A stretch of 64,000 nucleotides of DNA from Marsupella aquatica. Its lineage: Eukaryota; Marchantiophyta. Shown piece after piece: positions 34,222 to 47,632 of this stretch (position 1 is its first letter; each line of letters begins with the position of its first letter). The notes under the pieces are model-generated. The model was not told where the DNA came from, ran no database searches, and worked only from the letters and a program-made list of their open reading frames with translations. The translations under genes and the position numbers were made by a program. The stretch is taken from contig OZ316896.1 in NCBI GenBank assembly GCA_973895155.1, forward strand, positions 13,950,001 to 14,014,000. The letters are read 5' to 3'.

Positions 34222-34922
34222 CTACTGTCTTCCCCCGAACACAGCGCCCGGGCGTTCTGTTTGAAAGTTGAATTTTTTACTCTTGGTAAGAAAAAGTGGT
34301 TTTAACTCAAACACTACGTCATTTTAACACAATGCCCGGGCGTTGTGTTCGAATATGGCCTTGTGTTTGAATATTCAGGGTTGTGTTTCAGTTTTTCCTA
34401 ATCTTGACAGCATTGAGCACAAAAAGTGCAAGTTCATGAATTACAATCAAAGCATAAGGAAAGTAAACAAAAAGTTGTTGATAACCTTCACATCTTGACA
34501 ACAATGCTAGGAGCAATATTTCCCATATACTCAATTGAAATTACACTTGACAACTCTGCAAATAGTTACATCCATGTGCAAATGCAGTAGAAATCAGAGA
34601 ATGATTTTCTAAGCCGTTATTCTATTTTGTCTCACCAAGTTTGGCCAGGGCTGAAATGGTCTAGAAGCATTAGCCTTTCATGCATGCTTATACCCTAAAT
34701 TCTATGCGTATCATTCCTGCTTACATCCTAAATTCATCACAATGCCTAAATTGGAACATAACACCACTATTCAAACACAACGCCAGAAGGTAAAAAAAAT
34801 CCAAAACATAGTGTGGAAACTTAAACACAGCGCCCTGGGCACACTATTCGAATATAACGCTCCATGGCCCACTATTCGAATGTAGTGCCTGGGCACTGTG
34901 TTCGGGGGAATTAAGACGGTAG
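34222..34922. mobile_element. non-coding inverted-repeat element, copy 2 of a family
   Basis: Left end: CTACTGTCTTCCCCCGAACA with CAGCGCCCGGGCG following. Right end read on the minus strand: CTACCGTCTTAATTCCCCCG, then AACACAGTGCCCAGGCA. The terminal 30-40 bases are thus imperfect inverted repeats. Further CCCGGGCGTTGTGTT palindromes lie inside (near 34330), and the right arm shares AATAGTGGGCCATGGA with the left arm of the 19.4-kb element. There is no coding frame. The two copies define a family; its superfamily is unclear because no target-site duplication could be fixed. Confidence 0.65.
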
Positions 34923-35257
34923 TTCTTGATGGGAAACAAACAGTGCCCTCCTAAAGTAAATAAAACATCTGATTCACCAAATATAGCAGTGTCAAAAATT
35001 CCTTTCCTTGATAACAACAAGTCTAAAAAATACAATGAACACACATGCTAAAGTGCTCAAGTCCAGAGGTATAAACCTTGTTGGACCATTTTCTGCCTCA
35101 AGGTTTTCTCAGATTCTAAACTGTGAGTGCACAGTTTTTGTGGCCAAACTTATTCCCCATGACTTCATGGGCTCATAGCCTCTTATGAAGCCAGCAACTC
35201 TACTCCTGAAGGACAAGAGCAGCTACCTGCCACAGAAACTGGAGTCAGAAGAGAGCT

Positions 35258-36178
35258 CTGACTCTCTCTCTCTCTCTCTCTCCTCTCCAAATTTGGTCTT
35301 AAGAGGGCCCCTCTCCCATCTTCTGGACTTAAGAAGACCCCAAGATCCCATGGGGACTTAACAGGGCCCTTGTGACGGCCCACCGTAGTGCTGGTCCTTA
35401 TCCGGTGCTTGTGAGAATAGGGACACTGAGAAATAAGAACACCACCTCACCATGCAGTAGAGCGCAATTGGGTCTATAATAGAATTGCGCCCTAAAATTC
35501 AATCTGCTGTGATTTACATTCAACAGCACTCTCCAAAGCTTAGCTTGCGGCCACACAAGAATGACAGCCTTTTCCGCCCTCTCAAGTCCACAATTTCCAC
35601 AATTTCCACAATTTCAACTGAATGAACAGACCTCAATCAATCATAATGTACCTTAGAGCTGGGAAATCAGCTATTGCTAACATTCTGGAATTGTCACAAT
35701 TGCACCATAGCAGACCTTCAAGCAGAGCAAAGAAGTGTGTCCTTCAATTTCAAAACAAAAATTTGAAACCATAAGGTATCAATACCTTGGAGGTTGCCAA
35801 CGCTTCAGTCCACGATGCAGCACTGTCATCCACCTGTGCAATGTAAAGAAGGAAAACACTGCCCAAATTCCTCCTTTGGCTCACAAAAACTGATGCTCTT
35901 GACTCTCCCTCCTAGTTGCCTTACACATTCAACCTTGAACTCTGCCTCTCTAAACCCTTCCGCCAAGCACTTCCGCTAAAGTCCCTGCTAGAGTTTACTG
36001 CACTTGCCCAACTGTGAAACACTCACTCGTTGTTTACTGAGTAGGTCTTGACAGGAACCGGGCAATGGTGGGAAGTCACGGGGCCACTTAAGTCCAGATG
36101 GAATCTTGGGGTACTCTTAAGTCGTCCAAGAGATGCCAAAGGGGCCCTCTTATGTCCAAACTTGTCTCCTCTCCTCCA
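35258..36178. repeat. long inverted repeat (about 100-bp arms) with a CT microsatellite
   Basis: The left arm (about 35283-35384) and right arm (about 36067-36178) are inverted copies. Shared words, all in left-arm orientation, are AAGAGGGCCCCT, ACCCCAAGAT, GGACTTAA, GGCCC and GTGAC-CCCACC. Identity is roughly 75-80 percent by eye. A pure CT tract (35260-35282) borders the outer edge of the left arm. The 680-bp spacer encodes nothing recognisable. This may be a foldback element or an inverted duplication. The transcript of either strand could form a long hairpin. Confidence 0.75.
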
Positions 36179-37660
36179 TCTGAAATCTTCAATCTCGAGC
36201 AACATGAAGGATTCGAGCTGGATATCAACTGGTAATTAACTGGTTTCTCTCCGAGTTGTATCATCCAACAGCTGCCTCAACTTGACTCCTCCGAGTGCTC
36301 TCGCTTGAAGCATCTACACGTGTGTGGTGAGAAGCTGCAGCAAACTTGGGAGAGCATGATGGTGAAAATCTGCAATAATGAGGGGCCAGGCTCACATAGA
36401 TTGAGGTCAATCAGATGTGGATATAGGTGTTTCTGGGGAGGAGCTTGCCCAGTCCTGTCATGGTAGAGCTGTCGTAGCTGAGTGTGTGACTGGCCAAGTT
36501 CCATCTGTAATCTGTTGGCTTGCTTGCTTTTCACGAGAGGTTTGATCATGTACCTGCCCACTATATATATCGTTGCCAAAAAACGAAAACAGCCAAATGG
36601 TGAGATAGACAGGAGACTCAACAATAAAGGAGATAAAATAATATATAACTTGCCCACTTGCGAAGCAGAGGGATAATGATCTGCATTGTCTGACTGACTA
36701 CAGTACAATGAGAGTGAGAACGAGAATGGCTGAGCAGTGTGCACTGATGTTCGTCTTTTGGGGATTCTGCCCAAATTGGAAGGAATGTAGTTTGTAAAAG
36801 CGAAATGCACTTTAGGGTAACATGTCCTGAATTTGTAGGCTGTCGCATTTGTTTGCTGCCGGGATTTGGAAGGGAAAAAAATGATTTCAGAGTTTTCGGC
36901 CTTCAATAAGAAACAAACAAGCATGCAATTCAAGAAATAACACATTGCATCCGTTCATTATATACAAATCTCTAATTGGTGTTCAAGTAATGCCTCTGGC
37001 GCACATGCCCTCATTCTTTTCCCAGACGCGAAGGCTTTACCCTGGTAGCTGGGCTTGGTTTATAGGGTTGGTTTCCCTTGGTTTATTGAAAAACCATACA
37101 GCATTAATTGCTTTTGCTTATATATCCCTTGTAAACATATACAGCAGCTGGAGCTCAAGTATTGAGGAGAGCAGGTTGTTCGGCTATTGAGGTTATTGAT
37201 CAAGTAGGCAATATGAAATCCAATAATGTCTTTCTTGTCACATGTTACTCTTGTAACAGGTCTCCTGGTCATTTACCTGCCACTTTTGTGACAAGAGTAC
37301 CTGGTAAATTTTGGACGGTTATCAATGGGTTTGTTTGTCCATCTGAGCATCAGAGACAACATTGGTGTTCGAGATTGGGGTTCAAGATATTAAATTAAAA
37401 TAAGACAATAGTGATAGTCAAAAGTGCAGACAAATTTGCACAGCCTATCCTGTCCAATTGACACAATCACGTGCTAAATCTACAACACATTAATGCTCTC
37501 GCATTTTCCTTGGGCCCGTATAGTGCCCGTCCCAGTGCATGATGCTGCTGTCTGCTCGGGCCCAAGTTTGCCAAAAATATAAACCAATACTCTACCATTG
37601 GTCATTTACTCCGGCCCAAACTACTATGTGCCCTTGACTTCTTCCCTTATGAAGTCATTG
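36179..37660. other. intergenic DNA; one long open frame without support
   Basis: A 222-codon minus-strand frame (36277-36945) is the longest open frame outside the genes and the transposon. It has no recognised domain and its composition (Ser, Leu, Phe, Cys) is not distinctive, so it is not called as a gene. Confidence 0.35.
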
Positions 37661-37940
37661 TTTATGTTCTGACAACACTTCTTTACAACAGAGTTATGTT
37701 TGCTTTGTAACAGAGTCTAAGTGTTGCAGAGCCTAGTACTTTGGTTAAGAGTCATGATTGATAGAGTCTTGGTTAATGTTCTGCCAAATACTTCTTTTGT
37801 ATGGAGTAGTAGTTTATGTTTTGGCAACATTTCTTTCCAAGGAGTCATGTCTACTTAGTAATAGAGTCTAGGTGTTCAGGCAAAGCCTAGTACTTTGGAT
37901 GTGAGTAATGAATCATGATAGAGTCTTGGTTTACGTTAAG
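37661..37940. repeat. about 152-bp direct duplication
   Basis: TTTATGTTCTGACAACA at 37661 and TTTATGTTTTGGCAACA at 37813 start two units. Both carry AGAGTCTA(A/G)GTGTT, GCCTAGTACTTTGG and GATAGAGTCTTGGTT. A further fragment (ATAGAGTCTAGGTTTATGTT) occurs near 38071. Confidence 0.75.
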
Positions 37941-40900
37941 GTAACCTTGGGCCGGAGAGGGCAACAACATCAAGTACCTGTGCAAGAGCAAGCTACAACA
38001 AGTGAAGGATGCCAAAACATAAGCTTGAAGTTGATGACACGTTGATTGGGTTGGAGTGGTTGACAAAAGGATAGAGTCTAGGTTTATGTTTTGACAAATT
38101 CCGGCCAGGGCGGACAATAGCATCCGAAATTGGGTCAGACAGTATATGGGACCCCAGGGAAATGAGAAAACATTAACCCATTGTAGATTTAACCTGCCAT
38201 TTAAATGTGAACACTATTACCTTAAAAATAGAATCTGAGTGGACTATACTTTTTGGTACGTTATGTACGTAAATAAGTACGGTGCGGTACGTTAGACCAC
38301 CTCCTTGGGCCCGGGGGTCGGGGGGTGGCTCCCGCTTCGGTGCAGGTTTCATGCAAACAACATCCATCTATTAATTTACGCCTGCCTTGGTGCCAAAGGA
38401 AGGACGAGTTCCGAGGGAGCAGGCGCATTTGATTTGCATGTCGACCACAGAAGGCTGCCTGCCATCCACGTCGGCCCCCACCACCATCGTGCGGTCCCTG
38501 GGTCCCGCCGTGTGTTGTTGAATGGCCCCCACAAAATGATAATAATTAGAATGATGTGATTTGATAGAGGATAACTTCATGATGGGCTGAGGTTATGACT
38601 GTACTTATTAACTGTCTAGTCGTCAATGGGGACTCCCCGAGTGCCATCTCGGATAGTCGGCCGGGGATGACTTTTTATTCCGAATAACTCTAAGAAGTAA
38701 TTCTCTTGAAAACAGTATTCCCATGGACCAATCTTTGAAAAATACCATCATCACATTTCTCAAAATTTAAGTTTAAATAAGAGAAACTTTATATTCATAA
38801 ATTCAAATATCTTTTAATTTTGAATATATGTTAGAGGAGTTTAGGGACCTACTCATCTATGCACAATGAAAATTAATCGAATAAAATTTATCCCTCTACA
38901 TTTCATGATTGACATTTCAGATAAAATGACTAAAATTTCATTCTCACTTTGATGAAAATAGTTCACCTACTGAAAATGAAACCCTATAGACCTCTAGGTT
39001 TGTCAAAGTGCTCCCACAGATTTTTGCAACTCACATGGACCTAATTTAACTTGCAATGTCACAGAGAACATTTCTAAATACTCCATCTGGAGTGTATAGT
39101 TTCTTTCTACAGTCCATGAGAGTTATCAAAGTGACAATGGTGATCCAGTCCATGAGAGCTATCAAAGTGACAATGGTGATCCCATGGACCATGATATAAT
39201 AGGGCTTGTATTTTTTCATGGATTACTCCTTCTCTAGTTGCCTTGTAGGTGAAAAATTAAAATTATCTTAAGCCTCACCATCATCGTGTTGGAAACCCAA
39301 AACTCCCAGGGACCACCAAATGTGCGACACCTAGCTAAATTAATTTATAAGTTAATAGTAAATGTTTCTAGCAACATGCTTAAAATCTTGTTAGAATTCA
39401 TAAATTTGGCAAGCACTCTTAAACATTTTCTCAATCAGATCCAAATTTTTGACAATTTATTTTTGGTGTGAACCAGGATGCCGCTAAGGTGTGGGGATCT
39501 TCAGACCAAGTCGTACAAAAAGTTTTACCAGGCTTAATCAAGGGCTATCGTACCAGGACTGACTAGAGTGCCCAATGAGCCATCTTGACGGATTGGCTAA
39601 ACCTAGGACTGGTCGATATACCTCGTCAGATTGAAACTACACATTCTCTTATGCAAGAAGAACGAGGGAGTGTACATTTTCAGGAAGGAACGATAAAGGT
39701 GGAGATCAGTAAAGGACAAACCTGACACTAAACATTAAGAGAGCAGTTCGGGGACAAAAGAAAGATGCACAGCCTGGAAAATAGGCATTATTTTGAAGAG
39801 AATCTATGGATACAGTTGCAGGCTATGGGTAACCCTCAGATATCGAGGTAAAGACATCTTTTAGTGGAATATTGGAATGTCATTGGAGGTGAAAGGCGGA
39901 AAGTTGTAAATGTGTATTATTTAAAGGTGTGGCGATCATTGATCCTGCTTGTGCAAATGTTGCCACGTTTGCTTACTGGTAAAGAGGTTTGCAAATGATA
40001 CAAAGAGATTGTAAATCATTTTAGGACTGAATCCATGAGAGCCTTCATGTTTAAGTTCTCACTTTCTTGAGCCATGTGATTATCTGAAAATGGTTCAGGC
40101 AAAATTCAGCATAATGTATCTGACAATGATGTCTTTTTTGCAACTCTACTTTTTACACAAATCTTTTGTGCAACAACCTTTTCCACAAATAACATCTTTT
40201 CACATGAACGTTTTTTGTGCAACGACATATTCTGTGCATTTTGTGTAAGTGCACAGGTATTGAGTTAGTAGATAATAATAATAACTGAACAAATACCTAC
40301 CAACCTAGTCCTCTCAAATTCAAATGGTAGGATTAAGGTTTCAAAATGGGTAGTATGACAGATCATCTGTGGACAGTTTTCCCATGAGCGACAGGCATTC
40401 CCCTTTGTGCCCAATTCTTAGTTTCTGCGGCCAATTGTACTGGTATTGTAGGTTGCAGTGAACAGCCGGGCTCATTCTCTAGCTGTGTTTGCACTCGTTG
40501 TGCTGCTTGCCTAGTATCCCTATTGTATCTCCAGACATAGCTTCAATTTTTCATAAAGTTGGTCCCTTTGTAGCCCCTCGGTACAGCTGATTCCACAGCT
40601 GCTTAGTATCTAACATGAAGGAAAAGACAGTTTCCAAATATGCCCAGAGTTTCCACAGGTCCAATCATTTTACCATGGATAGTGACTCTCAACTAGCAGA
40701 TTGAGCCCATTCTAAAAACCTAGATAATAATAAGGAATCCAAGTTTTTCTGAGCCATTCTAACCTCTCCTGGATGAACTCTTGCAAAGAAAGCCAACGAA
40801 TCCACTGGACAATTGTGGATGTTTGGTAGAAGTAGGAGGGATGCGAAGGGTGGGGTTTCGATTCCGGATGGTTGAATACCCACACTCTGGACTGCAGTAT

Positions 40901-41678
40901 ATATTCACAGGGGTGGCACGGGGGAGTCATAAATGATACCTGAAATTACTCAGATTTGCCTATGGATGATCCATGAGAAGTTCCAATTTGTACACATGCG
41001 GTGCAAAAGTCTGCCAGTCACTTTACTCCGATTCCTTAGAATGGCAAGTTGGTAAAGTTACACAGCTACAGGCCACACAATGGCCGGCCATATCAAAAAT
41101 CACCTGAGTCGGGAGGAACACACAAATCGTAAGGAGAACAAGGGGATCCCTTACGGATACTCTCGGCAGGCTGGGTCCAGGTCCACAAACTTGCAAAAGA
41201 CGGCTGTTGAGCTTCAAGGTACGTGTTCTCATCAACAAAAGACATTTTCAGAGCACAGAAACTTAACATTACTAACCTACAGGACACTCCCTAGCTGACA
41301 TGAACGACCTCCATTTTCGTGCGTGGGAATCCTACGTAACCTCAAGTTCAAGTACCTAAACAGGATAGGTATGGCCCAAGACCGCACAGAAAAACATTAT
41401 TCTCAAGTTTCCATTCACTCTGCAATGGACATCCTAATACCACCTGCATCTCCAACCCTAGTTTGCGAGTGTATTGCCGTGGAACAAAGACTGCAGTTAC
41501 CCAGCGTTCCTTCACTACTTCTATCTGAGGTTCAGCTTACGGTATCCTAGAGCCAAAATCCAAACAGCAGATTCTGTGCAGGACATTCAACTTCACACAA
41601 AAATTTTGCTTCACAAAGGCACTGCTGCCACCACACTAAACACAGTCACAACATCCAACCCAACATACGATCATTGTG
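37941..41678. other. intergenic DNA, mostly empty
   Basis: Holds the 36-bp repeat at 39.1 kb and a loosely repetitive stretch at about 40.12-40.25 kb (TTTTGTGCAAC words). A short GC-rich patch occurs at 38.3-38.5 kb. Nothing is recognised as coding. The part nearest 41679 probably includes the INTS4 3' untranslated region. Confidence 0.35.
39111..39182. repeat. 36-bp tandem duplication
   Basis: AGTCCATGAGAGTTATCAAA begins units at 39111 and 39147. They differ at one base (GTT/GCT). Confidence 0.9.
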
Positions 41679-44600
41679 TCATCGTTTACCATGAGGTAGC
41701 TGATTGGAGCCCCCCTCTCTGATTCGATAAAGATGGACTTCCATCTCAGTACAAATTGGGACAATGCAACCCTGGGGCCCCTTCTGTCTTCCCACGGTCT
41801 CGAGGCTTCTTTGATGGTTATCTCCCTCCATGACGATACATAATCTACACAGACTAGATGCAACTGATGGCATTTCGTCTAGTTGGAGAAGTGTAGATAA
41901 CTCACGAATGTTGCTAGTTGAACTCATGGCACTGTCCTCTACGCCTAAAAGTTTGTAACCTGGTGCCGATGTGTCTTGGACAAACTGGATCCATAGTGAA
42001 TACATGTCTGGGACATTGTAAACCGTTACATCTATCCGTATGCCTAGAGGAAGACCTGCTATGAACCCCAGAGGATGATCAAAATCACTGCCAGGGGCCC
42101 TCATGACAGCACACATTTCCCTTACTGGTGTATCACAGGAGATTTGGCCGGGCCAATAAGAGATAGCTAGTTGGCGGGCAGTTTTCCAGATATTTAGGAT
42201 ATTGGTCTTTCTTTCATCATTGAGTAACTGCTCTTGAACTGATTTTAGAAGTGGTGAACGAGGTAAATCTTGACTCCTGGTTATCTTCTCTGCTGTTGTG
42301 ATAGCGGATTCTAACTCTGGAAAAGGCATAGAACCTATGCCATCCTTTACAAGATGATCGACTGGATGTAACGCTAGCTTCCAGATATGCATAATGGCAT
42401 GGAGCTCCAATATCTGCAAAAGTTGTTCAAAGCTGAAACCTAAGAAGCGATGAAGGACATGTTGGAGGAGTGAATTCAGTTTATTTAGAAGGTCTTGGGG
42501 TAATCCTGACATTTTGACCAGTGCACGGCTCTCTTGAGAGACAAAATTGGCACGCAACTCAACCACCAGTATGAGACATTCCAAATACAACCCACAGAAG
42601 CTCACCATTCCACTCAGGCTAAAACATCTTCCCTTAAGAGCTCTCAACTCTTTCCTGCAGCCCCTGCATTTCAACTGTGAAGTGTCAACCATCGGTGAGC
42701 GTTGCAGGACATCAGCAAAAAGTGAGTGGCTCTACTGAACAGCAAATGAGGTGGTTATCAGAAGAGGTCAATTGGAGGTCGTCTGGACTCCAATGATTGG
42801 ATGTCGTATTTCTCTCAAGTGTTGAAATACGGCATCCAATCATTTGGGGAACTGACGCGGCAAAACTTTAGAGAAAAAGCCTATACAAAACTCTAAAAAA
42901 CCTTGGAGTGGGACTCATTAAATTTTCTGACTATGAAGATCAAAGAGATCAATTCTGCAAGGTCAATACACAAATGTAATCTAATGATGTTTAAGAAGAC
43001 AAGGTTAGGACCAACAGCTACAGGAACTGGCATAAACAAGTACTTCACAGATTATGTAGAAAAGCAAAAATAAACAATCAAAACACGCAAACACAAAGAA
43101 AGCTCCTTAGCGATGCTGTCCCAGTTAAAATCTTAGAAATAGAAAGTTACCGGAGTCTTTGAAGGACTTCCTTGAATGCCTTCATGTTGAGCAACAGACT
43201 TGTACTGAGCGCACTTGCCACAATCCGCTGCGTAGAATCCCTAATCTCCCGTTCCCCGTACTCAATTAATCCGCTTTTGTGGTACCGATTCTCGATAGAA
43301 GAAGACCAGCCACTTCCTCGACTCCCTTCACTCTCCGTCACTGTTGTTTTTGTATTCTCTTGATTAATATGGTCTTTCGTTGGGTTTATATTCGTGGTAT
43401 ACTCCTGACGCCGAATCTTCAGAATCTCACCTTCAAGCAGGTGTTGTGAACCATTCACCGGTGTATACTTTCTACGAGAATATCTGCTTTGATATTCATT
43501 ATGATTCTCACTGGAACAGAATGCATTTGTCGTGGGCCAAGCATACAGCTTAGTCTTGAAGCCCAAGGGAAAAACTTGCAGCGGAGGTAGGCTGATTGGC
43601 AGCTTATTGCTAATAAGACTTGCAACAGACAGTATCCGGGATGGAATCAATGAAATGATTTTCCCATTCCCTGTTGCAGCACCGAGTAAAAGCACGAGTA
43701 TGGCTACACATCGGGGATTGTCGAGTCCTGCGTCTTCGTCCAATAATCCTCTCAACTGTAAACCAATGTAAACCCACATAAAATTCAAATTAGACGCTTC
43801 CATGAGGAGGACACCGACTCACTATAAACCGCGTCATACTCAAAAGAAGGAAAGACATTGGGTTACTCAACTGGAAGAGAAGGTTACATCATTACATCAT
43901 AAAGACCTTTCCATTGAGCAGAGAACAAAGGCTATTAAAGCAACCTGATACTCAAGGTACATATGATCACGTTTCAGAGTTGTGAATAAAAGAACTTAGA
44001 CAACTCTGAGAAGAGGAAACAACCGCGTCTAAAGGTTTTTACCTCTTGGACAAGCTCGTTTGCCACACTTTCAGTATGACCAGCGTGGTATCTCCCCAAT
44101 TTCTCCAGCGTGACCAATATACATTCCTCATCCTGCATACATTTCACATATCATGCAAAAGAACGCACAAGTATGCTCATCTTCCCTGTGGAGAGGCATC
44201 CTTCAAATTGGGCCAGTCAAACCATCACGTGTTCTCATAGCAGTACAATCATACTATCGTCTAGCCAAGAATCACATGGAGAAGCACGAGGAGTGAAGCA
44301 GACCTCTGGATGCTTATCCAAGCTTGTCAAAATTGCTCGAAAAGTTAATTGGAATGTTGCAATACTAGGAAGTGAGATTGCAGAGAGTAAATCATGTCCA
44401 GCAATTCGCATCGCCACCTTGGAATCTTCCAAAATACCTATAAACTGCAAAATGAAATCCATAACGGATGACAGGCGAACCCACAATCAAAAGAGGAACA
44501 TCGAACAGTTGAGGCGGCTAAGATGATCCAATTAAACGACTCTCTTGTACAAGAACTGACCACATCCTCCGTATCGCCTTCCAAAGCACAGAATCGCTGA

Positions 44601-47600
44601 CCATAGCCAGTCAACTGGGCATCTTCTTTCCATTATATTCTTTCAATTTGTTGCAGCAGGCAGCGAAAACTCCAAATCTAGACAGAAGAGAAATTCAAAG
44701 TAGCTAACCAAAGCTTGCCTGATGAGTGTACCATGTGGAGATGTGCCTCAAGAACAGAGAGACGACCTGCAAGGGCTAGATTTGTGAGAGCGTGAATTGT
44801 TTCTTGTCGAACATGAGAAGAATCATCATTGATCATGTCAACTATCAGCTCCAACGCACCATTGGCCATTTTCTCAGATGAAATTCCTAGCTTGGCCAGT
44901 GCCTTGACTGCACCTGAACGTACCTGCATATTCAATCAGAGATGTCCCACTGCATTATAATCCCGGCATCAATGATAGTCAGAAGAAACAGCATCCCGTC
45001 GCAGAGGACTATTAGTCGCTTCTTACGATGACTAATTTATCAACTACTACGATGAACACCGAGAATTAACATTTTGAAGCAGACTTGTGGGGCATATTCG
45101 ACATCAACAGCTCACGAAAATTCTCCTATTAACTTGTCAGACTGCTATCCTTTCTCTAAGCAGAATCCTGTGAGCCGAATCCTATGTCTTCGCAGCTTGC
45201 TTCTTGACCCAAGTGATGGAATATATGACACTGAGAAGAACTATTTAAAAAACTAATCTCTGAGATACCCTACGATTGCCAAAATATACAGACCAGATAA
45301 ACTTGCCTCCGTAAGGGATCTTCATTCTCTCTTCATTCAACTGGTTGGAGTTTTCTTGGACATATCAGTCATGTTTGAGTATTAGAGATGCGAGTGCTTA
45401 CCTCCCAGAATTCATCTTCAAGCCCTACCACAAAAGCTCCTGCAACACTCCAGTCAAAAAGCTTAATGTCATCAAGATTTGCAACTTCCAAGTCTCCATT
45501 GGAAGTAGAGGGGGAGCCTTCGGCAGTAGATTCCCTCTCTGTGACAGAAGTTGTCAAAATCTTCTTAGTGAGGCTTTGCAGCAATACACTATCACTCACA
45601 CCCGTCATCTCTGCGAGGACGTTGCAAGCCTGTTGTCTGACGCTCATGGTCATATCTGTCATCATATTGCAAATCTGCATTAAACCATCCCCAACTCTAG
45701 ACTTGTAAGGTTGTGAAAACATTGCACCGCTCAGAAAACAGAAACATAAGGTGTATAACAACAATAAGCTAACTAAGAATGATTATTTAGTTTGAAACTT
45801 GAGTAACAAGATATCGCATCAAACCTAAAAAGCGAGTCAAACCTGCAAGCATCTAGTCCATCAAGCTACGAAAAACCCATCGTTCAATCGTTCAATCTTT
45901 GTACCAAAGTCTTCTCTCCAGATCATTCGTACAATACAAAAAACTCACCTGCGAAAAAGCGTCGTCGACGTATTTAAACTGAGGTTCTTCCCGCACATCC
46001 CAAGGCGCTGCCTTAACCCAAATCCCCACCTGGTAACACCAACAAAACACGTTATATTAGTGAGCACATAGTTTTCAAATCGTCCATTTGATACCATTTT
46101 CTTGACGCAAAAACTCGACTACTCGAGTAGATCTGGTCGGGATAGGAACATTTGATAAATATCAACGAGTCAAGATAAAGTGCAATGGAGACTGCGCGGA
46201 CAATCAACCACACCACAAAGCTTGCAGAGAAAACGATTGACAATTAAACAGGAACACCCACCAGTTTGATAGCACATATGCGAACCGATTCAAACGAATC
46301 ACGCAGGAGGGAAACAGCGAACTTGTACGTATTCTGCTTTAGAGCAAAACCCTTGCTGTGCAAATTCATAATAGCGCAAACCACTGCCTCCCGTACATTA
46401 GGATAGGGATCTCGGGTATATTCTAACAGGGTGTGCATCAAGGAATCCCCCTCCGTCCTGCTTCTTTGTAAATTTTCAAGACCTCCTGCCCTAGTTTCTC
46501 TCAAATCTCTGCTACAAACGAGATTCCTCTCCTTAATGCTCTGTACAAGCACGTGAACTCCGTACTCACGCAACCTTGGATTTGAACTTCCTAGTTGCTC
46601 TTTAGCCAGAGGTCCAACAGCTTCGATTTCAAGACTGCCTCCGCATTTGCCAATCAGAGACAACGATCTCAGTAATTGAAGCTTTAATCCTGATTTTTTG
46701 GGGGAACCACTCAAATCCTTGGTAGTGATGTACTGCAATAGAAAACGGGCCAAGTACGATGCCCAATCAGAAGTTTTGTCTTCATCCCCGTCGTCTGCAC
46801 ATGAGATATGGGCGACAGAGCATAGAACTTTCACCAAGGCCTGGATAACTGGCGGCTCTTCTGCTTTCCAGAGCTGCTGTTGAATAATCTCTGTTACAAA
46901 TTTCCTCGTACGACTTTCCTTGATCAACTGGACATGTTGGTCGATGAGACTCACTGCTTCGAGACGGACGCTTAGATCGGCTTGACAAAGTAGCTCCCCC
47001 TGCTTTTCAAAAATGGAATGAAGCCCTACGTCCTCACTATCGTCGACAGAGTACAAAAGAACGGCCAGGGAGGAGTAAACTGTCCTCTTCTCCTTCCTCA
47101 CTGGGACAGAATGCTCTTTCCTAGCTGTTTGCTCCGCTCCCTGTGCCGATCCTTCAATCCCATGACTATCCGTACCTGCAGACTGCCGCTTGGATTCCAA
47201 TACATCATGGACCGTCTCTACTTTATGCGGCACTTCATGTTCTAGTTGAGGTCTTGATTCCGGGAAATCGGAATCCATAGAGATCTGTAAACCCGTACGG
47301 GACTCGGTCCTCCATTTAGCAGTACGCATGTCCTGTTCATGCCCTTGTGATTGCTTAATTCCTGGATGCCGGGCTTGCAAATCCATGATACCAGGATTTT
47401 GAAGCAGAGTAGCATTAATTTCATGAAGGTTTGCCGAGTCTCTAGGCCACTTTCCAGCCTTCGGGTCTCGCAGAGATATATCGGATTGCCTTGGGAGGAT
47501 CCACCTGGCCTTCTTCGAAAAAACTTTCTCGTCCCAAGCAGATACATACGTTTCCTCTCCGTCTCCTTCGTTCTCTGCATCGTCATCCTCCCGGACAGGA

Positions 47601-47632
47601 GCTTCGAGGTCTATCTCTCTCACTCGCTTCAT
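41679..47632 (-). CDS. INTS4: Integrator complex subunit 4 / SIEL-like HEAT-repeat protein (eight exons)
   Basis: Minus-strand exons: 47632-46262, 46029-45949, 45674-45402, 44923-44732, 44444-44304, 44132-44043, 43755-43151 and 42654-41679, about 1242 residues. The order of blocks matches INTS4 (SIEL in Arabidopsis), a HEAT-repeat scaffold of the nuclear Integrator RNA-cleavage module. Visible HEAT signatures: YTRDPYPNVREAVVCAIMNL, LRDSFESVRICAIKL, FKYVDDAFSQICNMMTDM spanning two junctions, AFVVGLEDEFWEVRSGAVKAL and MINDDSSHVRQETIHALTNL. HPEDEECI and DNPRCVAILVLLLGAA follow, then a beta-rich C-terminal part (GLPLGIRIDVTVYNV, near 1118) as in human INTS4. The protein is about 280 residues longer than human INTS4, mostly from an acidic N-terminus and a polar stretch in exon 7. 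Exon 8 could instead start at 42663. The exon 5 donor (GTCTGC) is weak. Confidence 0.87.

Noticed and set aside
36277-36945. 222-codon minus-strand open frame
   Set aside because: Longest frame outside genes and transposon, but no recognisable motif, no neighbouring exons, and an unremarkable composition; kept only as a note.
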